From: Sporolactobacillus shoreae
Lineage (GTDB): Bacteria > Bacillota > Bacilli > Bacillales > Sporolactobacillaceae
Assembly: GCF_004684935.1 (NCBI RefSeq)
Contig: NZ_SRJD01000008.1
Span: 62,001-126,000, forward strand
DNA length: 64,000 nucleotides
Direction: 5' to 3'
Shown in pieces: positions 1-8,688 of this stretch; within the stretch, counting starts at the first letter, position 1, and each line of letters opens with the position of its first letter. The notes under the pieces were generated by a model. The model did not search any database. It worked only from the letters and a program-made list of their open reading frames with translations, and was not told the origin of the DNA. The position numbers and the translations under genes are program-made.

Positions 1-2
1 CT

Positions 3-551
3 CTGAAAGCACAGCATACTTTTCATCTGACGACCGGAAATATCCTGATGACTGACAATGGCCGTGCGATGATTAGCATTGTGGCAGACAGTCTCGGATG
101 GCACGACACCATCAGCGGCTACACAACGCGGGAACTGACAGATAAAAAATACGGAGAGTCCCTGTACCAGAAAGTGCGGAACGATTGGTTTCGATGCGGT
201 CAGGAAAATTTTACGATTGAACTGGTGCGCAATGGGATGGATGCACGAGATCTGACAGCTCCGGTCAACTTCTTCTCTAAAATTACAAGTGATGAAAATG
301 GAAATATGGATTTTATTAAAGGTTACTGCCCCTATGGTGCAACCGTCACACTTCGTACGGAAATGGACACACTCTTCATTCTGTCAAATACACCTGCCCC
401 CGTTGATCCGAGCACCGATTACCCGTCCGTACCCGTACGCTGTGAAGTTCTTCCGGCAGTTCCAGTGACCCCGCTGGATCCATGCGTTCTGTCCTGTCCG
501 GAAAATCAGCGGGCTTTTGAAAACACGTGGGAAATGGAAACACTATCCTGA
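3..551 (+). CDS. DUF1989 protein, probable carboxyguanidine deiminase subunit (5' partial)
   Basis: The frame is open to the window edge, and the residues before the first ATG at 48 (ending TTGNILM) still fit the family, so the gene begins outside the window. It is a DUF1989 protein of the 'urea carboxylase-associated' type; the core reads SIVADSLGWHDTISG, followed by APVNFFSKI and ATVTLRTEMDTLFILSN. From published work on this family, the two DUF1989 proteins beside a carboxylase and an allophanate hydrolase form carboxyguanidine deiminase (CgdAB), which releases ammonia from carboxyguanidine to give allophanate. This copy lacks the cysteine-rich HDTxGGACS and HACRD segments seen in the next gene, so the two are probably unequal subunits. 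It stops 22 bp before the next start and is the first visible gene of a plus-strand operon. Family assignment is firm; the deiminase role is inferred from context. Confidence 0.85.
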   Translation: MKAQHTFHLTTGNILMTDNGRAMISIVADSLGWHDTISGYTTRELTDKKYGESLYQKVRNDWFRCGQENFTIELVRNGMDARDLTAPVNFFSKITSDENGNMDFIKGYCPYGATVTLRTEMDTLFILSNTPAPVDPSTDYPSVPVRCEVLPAVPVTPLDPCVLSCPENQRAFENTWEMETLS

Positions 552-573
552 AACGCTTTGGAGGCGAATTTTG

Positions 574-1239
574 ATGTCAGAGCTCATTATGACTGAAAGT
601 AAATACCAGGAAAAAGATGCGATCTATAACAAAGTGATACCGGCCGGCAAGGGCTGGATGCACGATCTGGAACCAGGACAAGTTTTTCGTCTTGTCGATC
701 TTGAAGGAAATCAGGCTGTAGACACTACTTTTTTTGATACGGACGATCCACGTGACCACTATAGCGCCACGATGACAATAAACAGCCAGCAAAATATTTA
801 CTTGGCTACGGGAACCATTTTACGTGCTGAATCAGGAAAGCCGCTGCTTGAAATCACGGCCGATACTTGCGGAAGACACGACACACTGGGTGGAGCATGT
901 TCCCCGCAAAGCAACACGGTCCGCTATGCGCATGAGAAGGTGCACATGCACGCATGTCGTGATACATTCATGTACAACATGGCTCGGTACAAAGGCGTTT
1001 ATCCCTATTCAAAACGGGATCTCGCACCGAATATCAACTTCTTTATGAACGTTCCGGTCACACCGGAAGGCGATCTTGATTTTGCCGACGGTATTTCCGC
1101 TCCGGGCAGATACGTCGAGATGACATCGATCGCCCACACGACAGTATTAATCAGCAACTGCCCGCAGTTGAACAATCCGTGCAATGCTTACAACCCAACG
1201 CCGGTCCGGGTGATCATCTGGAATAACCCATCTGATTGA
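574..1239 (+). CDS. DUF1989 protein, probable carboxyguanidine deiminase second subunit
   Basis: This is the second DUF1989 protein of the operon (221 aa from ATG 574). The ATG at 574 is preferred over 517 because a TTGGAGG ribosome site lies at about 558-564 and because 517 would overlap the upstream gene. Family landmarks are DxEGNQAVDTTFFD near residue 40, QQNIYLATGTIL near 70, DTCGRHDTLGGACS near 95 and HMHACRDTFMYN near 125; the conserved His, Asp and Cys residues are likely metal or active-site ligands. It is often labelled 'urea carboxylase-associated protein', but experiments on homologues identify the pair as a carboxyguanidine deiminase. The carboxylase begins 20 bp downstream behind its own AAAGGAGG. 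The role is inferred from family and neighbours. Confidence 0.87.
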   Translation: MSELIMTESKYQEKDAIYNKVIPAGKGWMHDLEPGQVFRLVDLEGNQAVDTTFFDTDDPRDHYSATMTINSQQNIYLATGTILRAESGKPLLEITADTCGRHDTLGGACSPQSNTVRYAHEKVHMHACRDTFMYNMARYKGVYPYSKRDLAPNINFFMNVPVTPEGDLDFADGISAPGRYVEMTSIAHTTVLISNCPQLNNPCNAYNPTPVRVIIWNNPSD

Positions 1240-1258
1240 AAGGAGGTCTCATCCATCG

Positions 1259-4200
1259 ATGTTCAAAAAAGTGCTGATTGCCAACAGAGGCGAAATCGCC
1301 TGCCGTATCGAGCGGACATTGCGGAAGATGGGTATAGCTTCCGTCGCCGTTTATACTAAAGCGGACCAGGACAGTCTCCATGTCGATCAGGCGGATGAGG
1401 CTGTTCTGATTGGCGACGGTCCTGCAAAGGAAAGCTACCTAGATTCTGAAAGCATTATTGATGCGGCAATTAAGACCGGTGCCGAAGCCATTCATCCCGG
1501 ATACGGGTTCCTTAGTGAAAATGCTGATTTTGCCGAACGCTGTGCCCGGGAAGATATCACTTTTATCGGACCGACGCCCGAGCAGATCAAGCTTTTCGGG
1601 TTGAAACATTCAGCCAGAAAAATAGCGACAGAAGCCGGTGTTCCCCTGCTTCCTGGAACCGGCCTGATTCAAAGTCCCGTGGAAGCCGTACGAGAAGCAG
1701 AGAAAATAGGCTATCCTGTGATCTTAAAAAGTACGGCCGGCGGCGGCGGAATCGGCATGCGCATCTGCAATACCGAAGAAGAGTTGCAGAATACTTACGA
1801 ATCTGTCAAATACCTGTCTGAAAAGAATTTCAATAACGGCGGATTATTTCTTGAGAAATACATCCACCGCGCCCGCCACATCGAGGTACAGATTTTCGGT
1901 ACCCAGGCCGGGATAGTAACCACACTGGGTGAACGTGACTGTTCCATTCAGCGCCGAAATCAGAAAGTAGTTGAGGAAACCCCGGCACCGCTGCTCCCGG
2001 ACAATGTGCGGCAGAAGATGTTTCATGCCGCCAAAGCGCTTGCTCAGGCCGTCCATTATCAAAGTGCAGGGACGGTTGAATTTCTGTACGACGTCCACTC
2101 GGAAAATTTTTATTTTCTTGAAGTCAACACACGTCTTCAGGTAGAGCATGGCGTCACCGAGGAAGTTCTGAAAATCGATCTGGTCGAGTTGATGCTTCGC
2201 GAAGCATCCGGTGAATTCTGCGGACTGAACCAGTTATCTTTAAACCCTGAAGGGCACAGTATACAGGTCCGTATCTATGCCGAGGATCAGCTGCATGACT
2301 TCAGGCCAAGCCCCGGAAAACTGGATCATGTTCTTTTTTCCGATGTATCGCGAAATGAAACATGGGTTCGCGACGGCGTTACCGTTTCACCTTTTTATGA
2401 TCCAATGCTCGCCAAGATCATCGTTCATGGCAAGAACCGTGAGGATGCCGTCCGGATGATGGATCAGGCGCTCAGTGAAACAAAGCTTTACGGGATCACA
2501 ACCAATCTGCATTACCTGCAGGCTCTGTTTCATGAAAATGACTATAGAAAGGGCAGGATTCATACCCAATTCTTAAAGGATTTTCATCCCGCGGAACAGG
2601 CGATTGAAGTCCTAGACGGCGGTCTGCAGTCAACCGTACAGGATTGGCCAGGCAGAGTAGGTTACTGGGGTGTCGGCGTCCCCCCATCCGGCCCGATGGA
2701 TAACCTTTCTTTCAGAACTGGAAACCGAATTCTTGGGAACAGGGAAGAGGCCAGCGGTCTTGAGCTCACCGTTCGCGGGGGGAGTTACCGCCTTCGCGGA
2801 GATCTTGTCTTCTGCATTACCGGTGCAGATATGCAGGCGACGCTGGATGGAGAAACTGTTCCGATGTATTCAAGAATACATGGAAAGAAAGGACAGACAC
2901 TGACTTTTAAAAAGGCTGAGGCCGGGATGCGCACTTATCTGCTGGCAGGCGGGGGATTTGATATGCCCCAGTTTCTGGGGAGCTCTGCGACATTCACACT
3001 TGGCCATTTCGGCGGCCATGGCGGACGCGCTTTGAAAGCGGGCGACGTACTCAGAACCAATCCTTATATTGAAAAGCCGAAGATCGATGTTTCCTATCCG
3101 AAACCGGTCATCAGCCACAACTGGACGATTGGTGTCATTCCCGGTCCACACAGCTCAAAAGAATTTCTGAAGCCGGAATATGTCAACCAGCTTACGGAGA
3201 CAGATTGGAAAGTTCATTTCAACAGTTCCAGAACGGGTGTCCGCCTGATTGGCCCGGCTCCGCTCTGGTCGCGTGAAGACGGCGGTGAAGCCGGACTCCA
3301 CCCTTCCAATGTTCATGATGTACCTTATGCTGTCGGCGCGATTGATCTTACTGGTGATATGCCGATCTTGCTTGGCCCCGATGGTCCCAGCCTCGGAGGG
3401 TTTGTCTGCCCCGTCACCATTGCTCTCTCCGAATTATGGAAAATGGGACAGTTGCATCCCGAAGACACGGTTCATTTCAGCCTGATCACACTTGAAGAAG
3501 CTGATGACCTGCGTAAAAGACAGGAAAGCGCACTGAATGGGAAGAAAAAATCACATTCGTTAGAGCCTGCTACTCCAGTGAGCCACGTTCCCGATCTGCA
3601 GTACCCAATCCTTTTTCAGGAGTCACAAGGTCGTCAGTTTCCGATCACCATCCGCTGCTCAGGAGACGATAATCTGCTGATTGAGTACGGAGGGATGGAA
3701 CTGAACTTGTTATTCCGTTTTCAGGTACACCACCTTATGTTAGCCATTCAAGAGGATAAGTCGCTGCCGATTATTGATTTGACTCCTGGCATTCGTTCAT
3801 TGCAGGTTCATTTTGACCCGTCAAAGGTTACTCCCCGGGAAATGTGCCGAGCAATCATTAGTATCGACCGAAGTTTAGAGCCGCTTGAATCTGCCCGCGT
3901 GCCATCAAGAATTGTCCGCCTCCCTCTGTCATGGAATGATCCGGCGACACAGCTGGCCATTCGCCGCTACCAACAGAACGTGAGACCGGATGCTCCCTGG
4001 TGCCCGAGCAATCTGGAATTTATCCGCCGAATTAATGGCCTGGATTCCATTGAAGATGTGAAAAAAATTGTTTTTAACGCTAATTATCTTGTTCTCGGTC
4101 TTGGCGATGTTTATCTGGGCGCTCCGGTAGCCGTGCCCACCGACCCACGCCACCTTCTTGTGACAACAAAATATAATCCTGCCAGAACATGGACACCGGA

Positions 4201-4852
4201 AAACGCCGTCGGCATAGGCGGTGCCTATATGTGCGTCTATGGAATGGAAGGGCCTGGCGGCTACCAGTTTGTCGGAAGAACGATTCAGATGTGGAACCCT
4301 CTTCGGTCGACCAAAAGTTTCAAACCCGGCAAACCATGGCTTCTGCGCTTTTTTGACCAGATCCGGTTTTACCCCGTTTCCGCTGATGAATTGCTTCAGG
4401 ATCGTGAAGATTTCCTGCGGGGCAGGTTCGAGGCAGATATTACCGAAACAACATTTGATCTTGGTGAATACATGTCCTTCCTGGACAACATCAAGAATGA
4501 GGCGAAAGAATTCCGGACCAGACAGGAAGCCGCTTTTGATAAGGAAAAAAATAACTGGCACCGTCTCGGACTGGATAAATTTGTTTCTGAACATGAAGAA
4601 ACACCTTATGGTACTTCAACTGATATTCCGGAAGGATCGATTGCTGTGAACAGCCAGATGCCGGGCAGTGTCTGGAAGGTATTGGTTAAGAATGGCCAGA
4701 AAGTCAAAAAGGGCGATACATTGATTATTGAAGAAAGCATGAAAATGGAATTTCCTCAGAAAGCCGATGAAGATGGGACCATTACCTCCATTCTCGTGAA
4801 ACCCGGTGACGAGGTACATGCCGGGCAGACTTTATTAAGCATCAGAATATGA
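1259..4852 (+). CDS. Biotin-dependent guanidine/urea carboxylase
   Basis: A 1197-aa multidomain enzyme. It has a biotin carboxylase domain (about 1-450, starting KVLIANRGEIACRI, with an ATP-grasp glycine loop AGGGGIGMRI near 165). An AHS2/KipA-like carboxyltransferase half follows (from LDGGLQSTVQDWPGR near 455 to about 770), then an AHS1/KipI-like half (about 785-1010). A C-terminal biotinyl domain carries EESMKMEF, in which K1162 is the biotinylated lysine. It consumes ATP and bicarbonate to carboxylate guanidine or urea nitrogen. Annotation pipelines would call it urea carboxylase. The two upstream DUF1989 genes, which a pure urea pathway does not need, argue for guanidine as substrate. 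AAAGGAGG lies at about 1238-1245. Allophanate hydrolase follows within 20 bp. The length is normal for the standalone bacterial enzyme. Substrate choice remains an inference. Confidence 0.93.
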   Translation: MFKKVLIANRGEIACRIERTLRKMGIASVAVYTKADQDSLHVDQADEAVLIGDGPAKESYLDSESIIDAAIKTGAEAIHPGYGFLSENADFAERCAREDITFIGPTPEQIKLFGLKHSARKIATEAGVPLLPGTGLIQSPVEAVREAEKIGYPVILKSTAGGGGIGMRICNTEEELQNTYESVKYLSEKNFNNGGLFLEKYIHRARHIEVQIFGTQAGIVTTLGERDCSIQRRNQKVVEETPAPLLPDNVRQKMFHAAKALAQAVHYQSAGTVEFLYDVHSENFYFLEVNTRLQVEHGVTEEVLKIDLVELMLREASGEFCGLNQLSLNPEGHSIQVRIYAEDQLHDFRPSPGKLDHVLFSDVSRNETWVRDGVTVSPFYDPMLAKIIVHGKNREDAVRMMDQALSETKLYGITTNLHYLQALFHENDYRKGRIHTQFLKDFHPAEQAIEVLDGGLQSTVQDWPGRVGYWGVGVPPSGPMDNLSFRTGNRILGNREEASGLELTVRGGSYRLRGDLVFCITGADMQATLDGETVPMYSRIHGKKGQTLTFKKAEAGMRTYLLAGGGFDMPQFLGSSATFTLGHFGGHGGRALKAGDVLRTNPYIEKPKIDVSYPKPVISHNWTIGVIPGPHSSKEFLKPEYVNQLTETDWKVHFNSSRTGVRLIGPAPLWSREDGGEAGLHPSNVHDVPYAVGAIDLTGDMPILLGPDGPSLGGFVCPVTIALSELWKMGQLHPEDTVHFSLITLEEADDLRKRQESALNGKKKSHSLEPATPVSHVPDLQYPILFQESQGRQFPITIRCSGDDNLLIEYGGMELNLLFRFQVHHLMLAIQEDKSLPIIDLTPGIRSLQVHFDPSKVTPREMCRAIISIDRSLEPLESARVPSRIVRLPLSWNDPATQLAIRRYQQNVRPDAPWCPSNLEFIRRINGLDSIEDVKKIVFNANYLVLGLGDVYLGAPVAVPTDPRHLLVTTKYNPARTWTPENAVGIGGAYMCVYGMEGPGGYQFVGRTIQMWNPLRSTKSFKPGKPWLLRFFDQIRFYPVSADELLQDREDFLRGRFEADITETTFDLGEYMSFLDNIKNEAKEFRTRQEAAFDKEKNNWHRLGLDKFVSEHEETPYGTSTDIPEGSIAVNSQMPGSVWKVLVKNGQKVKKGDTLIIEESMKMEFPQKADEDGTITSILVKPGDEVHAGQTLLSIRI

Positions 4853-4868
4853 AAGGATGTTGATAGTG

Positions 4869-6650
4869 ATGAACCAGACTGCAGAGATTCCGTTTGCGCT
4901 GACCCTATCCTGGTTGCGGCAAAGTTACCTGAACAAAAGCATAACACCCGAAGAAATCATTGATGCAATCATTGAACGCTCTGAAAAAGACATCCAAAAG
5001 AATATATGGATTACAAAGCCGGATCGTTTGTTCATCCAGCCCTATCTTGACCGCTTGTCCGAAATTTCAAAGGAAAACCATCCGCTCTGGGGCATTCCTT
5101 TTGCCATAAAAGACAATATCGATCTGGCCGGCGTCCAGACAACCGCCGGCTGCCCGGACTACGCCTATACACCTTCAGAGCATGCCACCGTAGTGGCGAA
5201 TCTGATCGCTGCAGGAGCCATTCCGGTCGGTAAAGCGAACCTGGATCAATTCGCCACAGGTTTAGTCGGAACCCGAAGCCCGTACGGCGAAGTGCATAAC
5301 GGTTTAAAGGACGAGCTCATCAGCGGTGGATCCAGTGCCGGATCAGCTGTGGCGGTCGCCCGGGGACAGGCTGCTTTTTCCCTTGGCACGGACACAGCGG
5401 GATCCGGCAGGGTACCTGCGGCGCTTAACCGGCTGATCGGATTCAAATCATCACTCGGCGCTTGGTCAACAAAAGGCTTGGTTCCGGCCTGCGCAAGCCT
5501 CGACTGCATCACCGTGTTCGCTCATGATGCGGAAGAAGCAATGATTGTAGATCGCGCCGCACGTTCTTTTGACGATAAGTGTGCCTGGTCCAAACCGATC
5601 CCTACCCCCGTGCCGAAGCTCCCCAAAAAAATCCTCCTGCCCCGACAGGCCTTGCACTTCTTCGGACCCTATAAGGAACAGTATGAGGCGGCATGGGAAA
5701 AAACGGTGCATTCCCTCGAACAGCTCGGACTGCCAATTGAGCGGATCGACAATGACTTTTTTTCGAAAACTGCGCGATTGCTGTACGACGGACCGTTTGT
5801 TGCTGAACGATGGGCTGATTTAGGACCTTTTGTTAAAGCGCACCCCGGAAGCACTTTTCCAGTGACTGAGCAGATTCTAAGATCAGGCGCTAAGGATTCA
5901 TATACAGCATCATTGCTTTTCGATCACATGCACAAGCTGGCCGCAGCTAAACAAAAAGTGAAAAAATTACTGCGGGACGCCGTATTCATCACACCGACAG
6001 CCGGAGGCACGTGGACTCGTGCGCAGGTTGATCAGGATCCGATTAAAACCAACAGCGAAATGGGTGAATACACCAACCACTGCAATTTGCTTGATCTTTG
6101 CGCCATTTCTGTACCGACGGACGATGCTGCCGATGATTTGCCTTTTGGCGCCACCATTTTCGCTCCTTCTGATCATGAGGACTTCATATTCGGTCTTGCC
6201 AGAGAAATGCAGCATTTTTCAACCCCAAGCATTGAAAAAAACAGCGAGTCATCAAATCAAGCTGATTCCGTCAAGCTGGCGGTCTGTGGTCTGCATATGC
6301 GGGGATTCGAGCTGGAACATCAACTTCATGAACATCATGCCCGATTCCTCTGTGAAACAAAAACGGCTCAAAAATACCGACTTTTCCGGCTGGACACTGT
6401 GCCTGTCAAGCCAGGGCTAGTGAAAACAGAAACTGGAGCAGCTGCCATTCAAGTCGAACTTTGGGAAATACCACTGGCCGAGTTCGGTTCATTCACCGCC
6501 TCCATTCCTTCTCCTCTCGGAATTGGGAAAGTCGAACTTCAGGACGGTCAGGAAGTCCCCGGGTTTATTTGTGAGCCTTATGCCGCTCAAGTGGCTCTGG
6601 ATATTTCCAATTACGGGGGATGGAAAGAATACAATAATAGGAATAAGTAA
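4869..6650 (+). CDS. atzF: Allophanate hydrolase
   Basis: An amidase-signature enzyme that hydrolyses allophanate to ammonia and carbon dioxide, the last step of the operon. The N-terminal domain (about 1-440) has the Ser-cisSer-Lys triad segments: FAIKDN (Lys), GGSSAGSAVAVARG (Ser) and TDTAGSGR (Ser). The C-terminal domain (about 470-590, starting LAVCGLHMRGFELEHQL) is the extra domain specific to allophanate hydrolases. Start choice: AAAGGA at 4852-4857 overlaps the ATG at 4857 and is too close for it, while the ATG at 4869 (or GTG at 4866) is well spaced; these give about 593 aa. The gene is the last of the operon and a terminator follows at 6671. The symbol is used by analogy with the Pseudomonas AtzF type. 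Confidence 0.92.
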   Translation: MNQTAEIPFALTLSWLRQSYLNKSITPEEIIDAIIERSEKDIQKNIWITKPDRLFIQPYLDRLSEISKENHPLWGIPFAIKDNIDLAGVQTTAGCPDYAYTPSEHATVVANLIAAGAIPVGKANLDQFATGLVGTRSPYGEVHNGLKDELISGGSSAGSAVAVARGQAAFSLGTDTAGSGRVPAALNRLIGFKSSLGAWSTKGLVPACASLDCITVFAHDAEEAMIVDRAARSFDDKCAWSKPIPTPVPKLPKKILLPRQALHFFGPYKEQYEAAWEKTVHSLEQLGLPIERIDNDFFSKTARLLYDGPFVAERWADLGPFVKAHPGSTFPVTEQILRSGAKDSYTASLLFDHMHKLAAAKQKVKKLLRDAVFITPTAGGTWTRAQVDQDPIKTNSEMGEYTNHCNLLDLCAISVPTDDAADDLPFGATIFAPSDHEDFIFGLAREMQHFSTPSIEKNSESSNQADSVKLAVCGLHMRGFELEHQLHEHHARFLCETKTAQKYRLFRLDTVPVKPGLVKTETGAAAIQVELWEIPLAEFGSFTASIPSPLGIGKVELQDGQEVPGFICEPYAAQVALDISNYGGWKEYNNRNK

Positions 6651-6670
6651 AGAAATTCAAGGACTCTAGA

Positions 6671-6710
6671 AAAAACGATCCCAGGTCATTCAAACTAAGG
6701 GATCGTTTTT
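6671..6710 (+). terminator. Rho-independent terminator of the guanidine operon
   Basis: A 12-bp stem of AAAAACGATCCC (6671-6682) and GGGATCGTTTTT (6699-6710) lies 20 bp after the allophanate hydrolase stop and ends in a T-run. Confidence 0.9.
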
Positions 6711-6874
6711 ATGTTTGTATGAAGACTTCATTTACTGACGCGATGTATCAAAATGATATAATGAGGTCATTGGAGTCTTTCCTTTTTTCAAAATTTTTCC
6801 GAACTGCTTTTTCATTTGGCAGCCGATTGCCTCCAGTTATCCGAAACAAATTTATCATGTAAGGTGAGCCCCTA

Positions 6875-7234
6875 ATGAAACGAACAACAGCATTTATCCT
6901 GTCTTTAGTTGGCAATATTTTAGCGACCTGTATTTGGTCCCTTATAATCCTGTTCATGATCCTCGTCTATCTGACACCGGCACAGGATCCTAATGAACAG
7001 AACTTGGTTTTCGGTTTTCTGTTGACTGTTATTGTCATGACTGCCATCGCCCTTGTTTTCACTTGGATTGGTACATTCAAGCTCAGCGGTAACCAGTTGT
7101 GGTGGGCCATCTTTACGATTGTTATTGGCAGTGTGTTTTTTTTCTCGCCATTTTTCCTACCAGGCATTCTTTTTATTATCAGCGGCTCCATTTCCGCCGC
7201 TCACTATCGTAGAGAAACCGAGATTCTTTCCTGA
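6875..7234 (+). CDS. DUF4064-like small membrane protein
   Basis: A 119-aa hydrophobic protein with about four transmembrane segments (about 5-30, 45-65, 73-90 and 92-110). The layout, starting MKRTTAFILSLVGNILA and having a central TWIGTFKL followed by a final ILFIISGSISAA helix, fits the DUF4064 family of Firmicutes membrane proteins of unknown function. GTAAGGTGAG lies about 8 bp before the ATG. It is monocistronic, between the terminator at 6671-6710 and a hairpin at 7272. No catalytic residues are visible, and no function is proposed. Confidence 0.7.
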   Translation: MKRTTAFILSLVGNILATCIWSLIILFMILVYLTPAQDPNEQNLVFGFLLTVIVMTAIALVFTWIGTFKLSGNQLWWAIFTIVIGSVFFFSPFFLPGILFIISGSISAAHYRRETEILS

Positions 7235-7271
7235 CCAGTCATCCCCTAGTTCTGTCAGCGCAGAAAATCAG

Positions 7272-7315
7272 AAGGGGCAGCCCGTGTTAGCTCAGAGCTT
7301 GCCCCCTTTTTCTTA
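7272..7315. terminator. Terminator-like hairpin between convergent genes
   Basis: AAGGGGCA pairs with TGCCCCCTT across a loop of about 20 bases and is followed by a T-run on the plus strand. It lies between the DUF4064 gene and the convergent DUF1801 gene and may serve both. Confidence 0.7.
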
Positions 7316-7330
7316 TTCCTGATCGGTATT

Positions 7331-7699
7331 TTATCCGTATTTTCTTCGGTTTTCTTCCGCTCTGAATCTCACAATTCTGCCGATCAGATCCAGAGGAATT
7401 GGTTCTTCAAGCGGAAATCGCACAGTCCCCTTGGACGTTTCAAAAGCGGACAGCTCTTCTTCAAAATTTGCAATCCCGCTCGCACCCGGGTAAAATCCAA
7501 TGTGCTTTTTAAAAGCGGCAAAGTGGACCAGATTTTTGCCATACAAAGTGAAGGTCGGCATCTGATAACTGATTTTTTCCTTCACATCTGGTTCCGCCTG
7601 CCGGATAATGGCGCGCAGTTTCTCCAGCTTCTCCTGTACATTCGCTGGGAAAGCGGCGATGTACGCGTCGATTGTTTCCAGACCTTTCTCTTTTTCCAT
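7331..7699 (-). CDS. DUF1801 (YdhG/iron-chaperone-like) protein
   Basis: A 122-aa protein of the YdhG/DUF1801 fold. The typical beginning TIDAYIAAFPANVQEKLEKLRAIIRQA is followed by EKISYQMPTFTLYGKNLVHFAAFKKHIGFYPG and a C-terminal VRFPLEEPIP segment. The family is related to frataxin-like iron chaperones (B. subtilis Fra/YdhG), but iron binding is not shown for this member. GGAGA lies 9 bp before the ATG. It is the most distal of a run of minus-strand single-domain genes; YciI starts upstream at 8037. The missing zinc ribbon separates it from the related stub at 46800. Confidence 0.8.
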   Translation of the reverse strand: MEKEKGLETIDAYIAAFPANVQEKLEKLRAIIRQAEPDVKEKISYQMPTFTLYGKNLVHFAAFKKHIGFYPGASGIANFEEELSAFETSKGTVRFPLEEPIPLDLIGRIVRFRAEENRRKYG

Positions 7700-7722
7700 A
7701 AGAATCGTCTCCGTTCTTTTCC

Positions 7723-8037
7723 CTATCGTCTCATCAATGCGACGTGATAAGGATATAATTCTGCCGTCATGATTCCCTCCGCGACTGCCGGATCGATCCG
7801 CATCAGCTCCAGCGCCTCTTCATATGAATCAGCCTCCAGAATGACAATGCCAAAGGTCTTTTCATCGATCCCTGCGGTTTTGCCGGCTAAAATGAGTTTC
7901 CCCTCATTCAACAGCTTCTGCAATCGCGAGAAATGCCTGTCTACTATATCTTCTTCCCTTTTTGTCCAGTTTGAATCATTTAATAAGGCTGGAATTAATC
8001 GCAAAACGTAGATAAACTGTTTCTTGTCGCCACTCAT
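7723..8037 (-). CDS. YciI family protein
   Basis: A 104-aa YCII-fold protein. The family pattern is visible: FIYVLRLIP at the start, HFSRLQKLLNEGKLILAGKT with the conserved His near 34, then FGIVILEADSYEEALELMRIDPAVAEGIMTAELYPYHVAL, which includes the conserved DPAV segment. The family has a dimeric ferredoxin-like fold, sometimes acting as a dehalogenase-like or small enzyme domain; the substrate is unknown. AGAGGTAAAG precedes the ATG. It lies 23 bp upstream of the DUF1801 gene on the same strand, so the two may be cotranscribed. Confidence 0.85.
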   Translation of the reverse strand: MSGDKKQFIYVLRLIPALLNDSNWTKREEDIVDRHFSRLQKLLNEGKLILAGKTAGIDEKTFGIVILEADSYEEALELMRIDPAVAEGIMTAELYPYHVALMRR

Positions 8038-8119
8038 TTGCTTTACCTCTGGAGTCTATAGTTTCGTCGATCCAAAAACAGTCTCTTATAAGGTTAAAGG
8101 ACTATGTATACCAAAATAA

Positions 8120-8656
8120 TTAATCGCTTAGAAAGATGCTACGCCGGTTTTCATCCACTGAATCACTCATCAAATGGATCAGCCCTTCCTCAATTGCGGA
8201 CAAAAGAGCGATCAGGCCGACAAACCAGAAAAAGGAGGTACTTTTTGAAATAATAAAAACAATGGGTGCCAGGAAGATCAGGATTCCAGTGAATTTGTTA
8301 CCCCATGTGTGCAGACTGACAAAGGTATGGAATTTGACTGCCGCGATGAGGATGCTGATCATCCTCACCCCGGCAATGGTGACAATCAGAGGAACACCTG
8401 GTGCAAGCAAATCTCCCATCCAATAAAAGATCAGCATGACGATGATTCCATACATTAACAGATCAGCGAAGGAATCAAGTCTCGCTCCAAAAGGGGTTTG
8501 GGTCTGTGTCCTGCGGGCGATCACGCCGTCAAGCACGTCACTCAGCACCGCAGTCGCATAGAGCGTCGCAAAAATCCACGGATTTTTATAAAAGAAAAGC
8601 ATCAAGATCACAAAGATCATTCTGCTGGTCGTGAGTATATTGGGAATGTGCTTCAT
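8120..8656 (-). CDS. CDP-alcohol phosphatidyltransferase family protein
   Basis: A 178-aa integral membrane enzyme carrying the complete CDP-alcohol phosphotransferase signature near residues 40-63: DVLDGVIARRTQTQTPFGARLDSFAD with bases and acids spaced DGxxAR-x8-G-x3-D-x3-D. It has about five or six membrane segments. Members transfer a phosphatidyl group from CDP-diacylglycerol to an alcohol such as glycerol phosphate, serine or another head group. The acceptor cannot be read from this sequence; it is a standalone paralogue without the pgsA neighbourhood. GAGGAAACC precedes the ATG. A TfoX-N gene lies 32 bp upstream on the same strand. Confidence 0.87.
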   Translation of the reverse strand: MKHIPNILTTSRMIFVILMLFFYKNPWIFATLYATAVLSDVLDGVIARRTQTQTPFGARLDSFADLLMYGIIVMLIFYWMGDLLAPGVPLIVTIAGVRMISILIAAVKFHTFVSLHTWGNKFTGILIFLAPIVFIISKSTSFFWFVGLIALLSAIEEGLIHLMSDSVDENRRSIFLSD

Positions 8657-8688
8657 GGTTTCCTCTTTTTACAATGATATGAGACCAG

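Noticed and set aside
3929-4594. Antisense 221-aa open frame in the carboxylase gene
   Set aside because: A shadow of the strong plus-strand coding frame, with no start signal or recognisable motif.
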